10,162 bases of DNA, from the NCBI GenBank assembly GCA_903891395.1, contig CAITEM010000228.1:1-10162 (forward strand), written 5' to 3'. The stretch's first letter is position 1. The number at the start of each line of letters is the position of its first letter. A program made the position numbers and the translations under genes. This DNA is from an uncultured Hyphomicrobiales bacterium. Lineage in GTDB: Bacteria; Pseudomonadota; Alphaproteobacteria; Rhizobiales; Xanthobacteraceae. Below the pieces are notes generated by a model that saw nothing but the letters and a program-made list of their open reading frames with translations, was not told the DNA's origin and did not search any database. Below are positions 6,402 to 10,162 of the stretch, piece after piece.

Positions 6402-6943
6402 AAAAGTCGATCTTGGGGTGGATGACGCGGCTTGCCCGCGACAAACGGGGCGTTTCCGCCGTCGAATTCGCGCTGATCGCGCCGGTGTTGATCGGACTTT
6501 ATTTCGGTACCGCCGAAGTGGCGAACGGCGTCGGCGCCGACCGTAAAGTCAGTTTGATCGCCGCCGCGCTCGCCAACCTGTCGGCGCAGGCAACCAGCAT
6601 CAGCACCAGCGATATGGGCAATATCCTGGATGCGTCGGGCGCGATCATCACGCCTTACGACGCGACGAAGCTGAAAATGACGGTCACCTGCATCAGCATC
6701 AGCGCGACCAAGGTGGCGAGTGTGAAATGGAGCGTTACGCGCAACGGGACGGCCAACAGCGGCAACATCACGATCCCGACCGCGCTTGCGGTGGCCAGTA
6801 CGACCTTGATCTTCGCGCAGGCGTCATACGCCTATACACCGACCGTCGGCCAGACCATTACCGGCACACTGACGCTGTCGGATCAAATGTACATGTCGCC
6901 GCGCATTTCGCCGCCGACGTACGGCACCACGACCTGCACTTGA
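6395..6943 (+). CDS. Second TadE/TadF-like pseudopilin
   Basis: This 182-residue protein has the same architecture as its upstream neighbour. A short basic leader (MLKKSILGWMTRLARDKRG) is followed by VSAVEFALIAPVLIGLYFG from residue 20, with a predicted cleavage after Gly19 and the Glu-Phe pair at 24-25. The rest is a Ser/Thr/Ala-rich periplasmic domain of about 135 residues with cysteines only at 99 and 181. It probably partners the upstream TadE-like protein; pairs of such genes (tadE, tadF) are standard in Tad loci, and I cannot say with certainty which of the two names fits. ATG 6395 lies inside the end of the upstream gene (ATGCTGA overlap), with AGGA just before it. Its stop is one base from that of the convergent Lrp-type gene. 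Confidence 0.85.
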   Translation: MLKKSILGWMTRLARDKRGVSAVEFALIAPVLIGLYFGTAEVANGVGADRKVSLIAAALANLSAQATSISTSDMGNILDASGAIITPYDATKLKMTVTCISISATKVASVKWSVTRNGTANSGNITIPTALAVASTTLIFAQASYAYTPTVGQTITGTLTLSDQMYMSPRISPPTYGTTTCT

Positions 6944-6944
6944 T

Positions 6945-7400
6945 TTAAGGTGCGATGGGTAACGCCGTCGTCGATTTGATGCGCTCCATCGCGAAGCGGG
7001 ACGTCACATTCTTCAACGGCACGGTGGCGATCAGCTTCTTGTAGAACGTGTCATAGCCCGGCATGTCGTGCACGACGACGCGCAGCATGTAATCGACGTC
7101 GCCGGCCATCCGGTAGAACTCCATGACTTCCGGCATCGACTTCACGGTGTCGGCGAACTTCGCCAGCCAGTCCTGTGAATGGTCGCCGGTCTCGATCGAG
7201 ACGAACACGGTGATGCCGAGTCCGACTTTCTCCGGATTGATCAGCGCCACGCGGCGCGTGATGACGCCGTCGGCGTCCAGCCGCTGCAGGCGCTTCCAGC
7301 ACGGCGTCGAGGACAGACCGACGCGCTGGCCGATTTCAGCCACCGAGAGCGAGGCGTCTTCCTGAACGACGGCGAGGATCTTGCGGTCGATAGCGTCCAT
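6945..7400 (-). CDS. Lrp/AsnC family transcriptional regulator
   Basis: This 151-residue DNA-binding protein is of the feast/famine (Lrp/AsnC) family, which senses amino acids or related small molecules. An N-terminal helix-turn-helix (about residues 4-48) shows LSVAEIGQRVGLSSTPCWKRL, typical of the family. The RAM effector and oligomerisation domain (about 63-145) includes GDVDYMLRVVVHDMPGYDTFY and SRFAMERIKSTTALP. ATG 7400 is chosen because GAGGAA lies about 7 nt upstream; the ATG two codons earlier (7406) is too close to that site. The target genes and ligand are not revealed by sequence. Two Lrp-box-like palindromes upstream suggest autoregulation. It converges with the pseudopilin gene with only one base between stops. 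Confidence 0.93.
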   Translation of the reverse strand: MDAIDRKILAVVQEDASLSVAEIGQRVGLSSTPCWKRLQRLDADGVITRRVALINPEKVGLGITVFVSIETGDHSQDWLAKFADTVKSMPEVMEFYRMAGDVDYMLRVVVHDMPGYDTFYKKLIATVPLKNVTSRFAMERIKSTTALPIAP

Positions 7401-7603
7401 TCTCATTTCCTCGAAAATCTAGGACAGTCGAATTGACCGACTCCCGTCCTTAGAATAATATTCTTCATACCGGCTAACATCTGTCTTTATAGAGAAAAAT
7501 ATTCTATTTCAAGCTTATTCTGCTGGCTTCGGAGGTTGCTCCGTCTCCGCCCGCAGCGATTACGACAAAGGCGGTTGGCGACTGCGCCGCGCCCAGGACA
7601 GGA
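7401..7603. other. Intergenic region between the Lrp-type and PfkB-type genes
   Basis: This 203-bp gap is AT-rich in its left half, which holds the two Lrp-box-like palindromes and must contain the promoter of the Lrp-type gene. No clear -35/-10 pair was fixed. The right half is GC-rich and holds only a 5-bp stem (CGGAG/CTCCG, 7530-7543) without a T-tract, so no terminator for the kinase gene is claimed. Confidence 0.5.
7451..7506. promoter_or_regulatory. Pair of Lrp-box-like palindromes upstream of the Lrp-type gene
   Basis: AGAAT-AAT-ATTCT (7452-7464) is a perfect inverted repeat with a 3-nt centre. AGAAA-AAT-ATTCT (7493-7505) is the same motif with one change, exactly 41 bp away, about four helical turns. 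With flanking bases each fits 13 of 15 positions of the E. coli Lrp consensus YAGHAWATTWTDCTR. They lie 50-105 bp before the start of the Lrp-type gene, where its promoter should be, which points to autoregulation. A further ATTCT half-site is at 7517-7521. Confidence 0.6.
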
Positions 7604-8515
7604 TTAGTGCTTTTTCAAAAACGCATCCACCTCCGCCCGTGTCGGGGCGCCCATCAGCCCGCCGAAGTGCAGGCACTTGATGGCGGCTGCGGCGGCGGCA
7701 AAGCGCATCGCGTCGACTTCGTCGCCGGTCTCGACCAGCCGGTAGGTGAAGGCGCCATGGAAGGTGTCGCCAGCACCAAGCGTGTCGACGGCATCTACCT
7801 TGAACGCGTCCATGTGGCGGACCTCGCCGCTGTCGAGCCAATAGACGCCCGCCGGCCCGTCGGTGACGGCGAGAAAACCCTTGTAGACCTCGCTGAATTT
7901 CTTCAGCGCCGCGCCGTAGTCTTTGAGACCGGTGCTCTCGCGCATTGCCTCGGCGGACGAGATCACATGCGTGCTGCCTATCACCAGCGGGTCGTCGGAT
8001 GGCGATGGCTTGTCGAGGTCGAGGACGCGCGGAATGTTGCGGGCCTGCGCCGCCTGGCAGATCGGCAACGTGAGTGCCGCATAGCGGTTGTCGAGCAGCA
8101 CGGCGTCGAGCGTGGCCACGGCGGCGGCGGGATCTTCCGGCACGGCGGTGCGCAAACCGGTGTCGCGTCGCGTCGCGATCATCTTCTCGCCGGTCTTGTC
8201 GATCAGGATCAGCGAGACCGACGAACGCGCGCCGGGCACGCGCAGCGCGCGGCTGATGTCGATGCCTTCGCCGGCAAACGTCTTGGCGATAGTATTGGCG
8301 ACTTCGTCATCGTGATCGCCCAGCGCGCCGATATAGCTGCATTGCGCGCCGAGCCGCGCCACCGCGACTGCCGCGTTGCCGGCCTGGCCGCCGCTGGTGA
8401 TGAGAAATTCCGAGGCTTGCACCTTGGACCCGGCGTCGGGGAAACTATCGACGCGCATGATGATGTCTTGCACCGCGCCGCCGGCGCAGAGAATTTTCGG
8501 AGCCGCTTTACTCAA
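7604..8515 (-). CDS. PfkB-family carbohydrate/nucleoside kinase
   Basis: This 303-residue cytoplasmic kinase belongs to the ribokinase/PfkB family, which phosphorylates sugars or nucleosides with ATP. PfkB signature 1 is at 42-56 (GGQAGNAAVAVARLG) and signature 2 at 244-256 (DTLGAGDTFHGAF), with the catalytic base expected at Asp250. The C-terminal pattern FKVDAVDTLGAGDTFHGA followed by AAIKCLHFGG reminds me of the sulfofructose kinase YihV branch, but no other sulfoglycolysis gene is present, so the substrate stays open. The start is TTG 8515, with GAGGA about 12 nt upstream. No ATG in frame lies early enough to keep the family N-terminus ILCAGGAVQDI. It overlaps the Nudix gene by 8 nt and is probably translated by coupling to it. 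Confidence 0.9.
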   Translation of the reverse strand: MSKAAPKILCAGGAVQDIIMRVDSFPDAGSKVQASEFLITSGGQAGNAAVAVARLGAQCSYIGALGDHDDEVANTIAKTFAGEGIDISRALRVPGARSSVSLILIDKTGEKMIATRRDTGLRTAVPEDPAAAVATLDAVLLDNRYAALTLPICQAAQARNIPRVLDLDKPSPSDDPLVIGSTHVISSAEAMRESTGLKDYGAALKKFSEVYKGFLAVTDGPAGVYWLDSGEVRHMDAFKVDAVDTLGAGDTFHGAFTYRLVETGDEVDAMRFAAAAAAIKCLHFGGLMGAPTRAEVDAFLKKH

Positions 8516-9458
8516 AACTGACGTCGTCCTCTACCCAGGCGCGGATGATGTGGTGCGCAATTGCCACCGGCGGTGGCGTCGTCAGCCCGCCCGGATGCGT
8601 GCGCATCAGCATGGTGACGATCTCATCCTTGCTAAACCATCGGGCGTCTTCCAGTTCCTCGCGATCGACCGTTATTTCACGGCTTAGCGCCTCGGCGTGG
8701 CAGCCGATCATCAGCGACGAGGGGAACGGCCACGGCTGCGAGCGGTAATAATTGACTCGGCCGCAGAGGATGCCCGCTTCCTCGCGGGTCTCGCGGTGCA
8801 CGGCGTCCTCGAAGGATTCGCCCGGCTCGATGAAACCGGCAAGGCACGACCACATCGTCGCGGCAAAGCGCGGCGAGCGGCCGAGCAGGCAGTTGTCGCC
8901 ATCGACGATCAGCATGATGACGACGGGATCGGTGCGCGGAAAATGCTGAGTCTTGCAGTTGGCGCAATCGCGCCGCCAGCCGCCGTCCACGGACTGAGTC
9001 GGTGAACCGCAATTCGGACAGAAGCGGTGCTTGGCGTGCCAGTGCAGCACCGCCTTGCCCTCGGCGATCGGCGGCAGATGCTCGGCGTCGACCAGACCCT
9101 GCACCGCGATCGAGCGCAGGTCGGTGACCAGAAGATCGCCGCGGCTTTTGAGCGCCTCGGCCGCCGCCGGATCGATGCCGAAGGCGAAACGCCCGGCCTC
9201 GTCGAGGTGGCCGAGAAAAACGGATTCGGAGGCGGGCGCCAGCGCGCGGGCCTCGTCCAGCGTGAACAACGGATTGCTCAGCGGCGCGCCCTTCTTGGCG
9301 ACGATCAGCTCGCCGCCCATGACATAGGCGCCGGCTTGCGCGCCCGACAGCAACGCATCCAGCGCCGCGCCGTCACGGCGGCGCTCGGCGGCGCGCTCCA
9401 GACGATTTTCGGCGTAGCCGAGGCGAGGTTTGGGGCCGAGATCGGGATAAGGGGGCAT
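8508..9458 (-). CDS. nudC: NADH pyrophosphatase / NAD-capped RNA decapping Nudix hydrolase (NudC)
   Basis: NudC cleaves the pyrophosphate of NAD(H) to NMN and AMP and can remove NAD caps from RNA. From ATG 9458 it has 316 residues. An N-terminal domain (about 1-140) precedes a zinc ribbon with C147/C150 (CPNCG) and C165/C168 (CANC). The Nudix domain has a full Nudix box at 208-230: GFIEPGE, then SFEDAVH, then RETREEAGI. The NudC-specific SQPWPFPSS lies at 240-248, the best single evidence for this subfamily. A TTG at 9518 could extend it by 20 residues, but the ATG is preferred. The ribosome site is weak in both cases. It overlaps the downstream PfkB-type gene by 8 nt and lies 96 bp after the HIT gene, all on one strand. 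Confidence 0.93.
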   Translation of the reverse strand: MPPYPDLGPKPRLGYAENRLERAAERRRDGAALDALLSGAQAGAYVMGGELIVAKKGAPLSNPLFTLDEARALAPASESVFLGHLDEAGRFAFGIDPAAAEALKSRGDLLVTDLRSIAVQGLVDAEHLPPIAEGKAVLHWHAKHRFCPNCGSPTQSVDGGWRRDCANCKTQHFPRTDPVVIMLIVDGDNCLLGRSPRFAATMWSCLAGFIEPGESFEDAVHRETREEAGILCGRVNYYRSQPWPFPSSLMIGCHAEALSREITVDREELEDARWFSKDEIVTMLMRTHPGGLTTPPPVAIAHHIIRAWVEDDVSFE

Positions 9459-9554
9459 AGGTGACGGAAAGTCGCACGGCGAACGGGGGAGCGCAATGCG
9501 CCACGGTCCGCACCGCAACGGCGACGAATTAATTTTTAGAAAGATAAATTACCG

Positions 9555-9962
9555 TCACAGCTTGAGTTCACGGCGAACCGCGCCGATCAATTTTTCGCGC
9601 GCGGCGGGTTCGTACGGCACTGGTGGCGCCAGGCCCCAGACCGGCTTCGGCCAGGTCGGGTCGGTCGAACTGCGGCCGAGCACATGAACGTGCAATTGCT
9701 TCACCATGTTGCCGAGTGCGGCGACATTGAGTTTCTCGAACGTGGCGACGGCTTTCAGCGCCCGCGACGCGGCGTCGATCTCGCCCAGCAACTGAACTTG
9801 CTCGTTGGGGTCGAGGTCGATGATCTCGGAAACGCCCGCCATGCGCGGCACCAGGATCAGCCAGGGGTAGCTGGAGTCGTTCTCCAGCAGCACGCGCGAC
9901 AGCGCCAGGTCGCCGACCACGGTGGTCAGTTTCGCAAGTTGCGGATGCAGCGACCATTCCAT
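9555..9962 (-). CDS. HIT-family nucleotide hydrolase/transferase
   Basis: This 135-residue protein is of the histidine triad superfamily, whose members hydrolyse or transfer nucleotide phosphoramidates or dinucleotides. The active-site segment reads QLHVHVLGR (89-97): the first His of the HxHxH triad is Gln89, while His91 (the expected nucleophile) and His93 are kept. This form is common in proteobacterial HIT proteins. Family features around it are YPWLILVPR (32-40), the LNVAALGNMVKQL lead-in (78-90) and DPTWPKPVWG (101-110). The substrate is unknown. ATG 9962 has a weak CAGGG upstream. It is divergent from the SRP RNA gene and precedes nudC on the same strand with a 96-bp gap that contains an AT-rich stretch near 9527-9550. 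Confidence 0.9.
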   Translation of the reverse strand: MEWSLHPQLAKLTTVVGDLALSRVLLENDSSYPWLILVPRMAGVSEIIDLDPNEQVQLLGEIDAASRALKAVATFEKLNVAALGNMVKQLHVHVLGRSSTDPTWPKPVWGLAPPVPYEPAAREKLIGAVRRELKL

Positions 9963-10037
9963 CTGAGGACCCTGAAACTATTGGCTAATTTTGCCTGATT
10001 CTTTCGGAGGAAACCTAGCAGAGGCGCCGCGCCGATG

Positions 10038-10066
10038 CTTGCTTTCCGCTGCCATTGGCCCGATAT
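10038..10066 (+). promoter_or_regulatory. Predicted promoter of the SRP RNA gene
   Basis: CTTGCT (10038-10043) and CGATAT (10061-10066) are 17 bp apart and resemble the rhizobial housekeeping promoter form CTTGAC-N17-CTATAT. Transcription would start near 10073-10076, which agrees with the expected 5' end of the SRP RNA. Confidence 0.5.
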
Positions 10067-10072
10067 AGGACC

Positions 10073-10162
10073 GGGAGGTTGGCAGTGGACGCACCACTCG
10101 CCAACCGGGTCAGATCCGGAAGGAAGCAGCCCTAACGAGCACGGACGGGTCGCTCGTCAGCC
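10073..10162 (+). ncRNA. ffs: 4.5S signal recognition particle RNA (3' end cut by window edge)
   Basis: The SRP RNA binds Ffh and targets nascent membrane proteins to the translocon. The diagnostic apical part is at 10107-10132, with GGGTCAGATCC and CCGGAAGGAAGCAGCC; the GGAA tetraloop is at 10118-10121 and the asymmetric loop bases are those expected for Ffh binding. Outer pairing is visible between GGTTGGC near the 5' end and GTCAGCC at the window edge, using G-U pairs, so only a few 3' bases are missing. The exact 5' end is inferred from the promoter and from this pairing. In many Rhizobiales dnaX follows; that region lies outside the window. Confidence 0.93.

Noticed and set aside
7530..7543. 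CGGAG/CTCCG stem as terminator of the kinase gene
   Set aside because: Five-bp stem without a T-run on the minus strand.
7607..8521. Plus-strand open frame of 304 codons antisense to the PfkB-type gene
   Set aside because: Mirrors the kinase frame almost exactly and has shadow-type composition; both PfkB signatures are on the minus strand.
10035..10136. Small plus-strand frame starting at ATG 10035 after a GGAGGAAA sequence
   Set aside because: It runs straight through the SRP RNA promoter and RNA gene, and the GGAGG is too far from the ATG.

Overview
The window reads as chromosomal DNA of an alphaproteobacterium, most likely a member of the Hyphomicrobiales (Rhizobiales). This rests on the GC-rich coding sequence, the rhizobial-style cpaABCD genes, an alphaproteobacterial SRP RNA, a promoter close to the rhizobial CTTGAC-N17-CTATAT form, and CtrA-like TTAA-N7-TTAAC sites. 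No mobile element, CRISPR array, tRNA or rRNA was seen.

Left part (1-3745, minus strand): a Tad/Flp (type IVb) pilus locus. In transcription order it has a 54-residue Flp pilin (3745-3581), a strong intrinsic terminator hairpin (3525-3557), the prepilin peptidase CpaA, a 223-bp gap with a good CtrA-like site, then CpaB, the secretin CpaC and the lipoprotein CpaD, which runs off the left edge. CpaB and CpaC overlap by 4 nt and CpaC and CpaD are 20 nt apart, so they are probably one operon. The terminator behind the pilin gene and the second putative promoter before cpaB would let the cell make far more pilin than assembly machinery.

Middle part (3746-6943): a 469-bp divergent intergenic region, partly very AT-rich and carrying palindromic structure, leads into plus-strand genes. 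These are a membrane di-iron hydroxylase of the sterol desaturase/fatty acid hydroxylase family, a secreted stand-alone secretin N-domain protein, and two overlapping TadE/TadF-type pseudopilins. The last three belong functionally with the Tad locus, so the hydroxylase sits between two halves of a pilus system.

Right part (6945-10162): a minus-strand Lrp/AsnC regulator ends one base from the last pseudopilin, and its upstream region carries two Lrp-box-like palindromes 41 bp apart. Upstream of it lie a PfkB-family kinase, a NudC-type NADH pyrophosphatase/Nudix hydrolase (8-nt overlap with the kinase, which starts at TTG) and a HIT-family hydrolase, all on the minus strand. Divergent from the HIT gene, the plus-strand 4.5S SRP RNA gene (ffs) begins and is cut by the right edge of the window.

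Nothing here is clearly a new system. The parts most worth following up are the Tad locus regulation (terminator, CtrA-like sites), the orphan secretin N-domain protein, the embedded hydroxylase, and the paired Lrp boxes.
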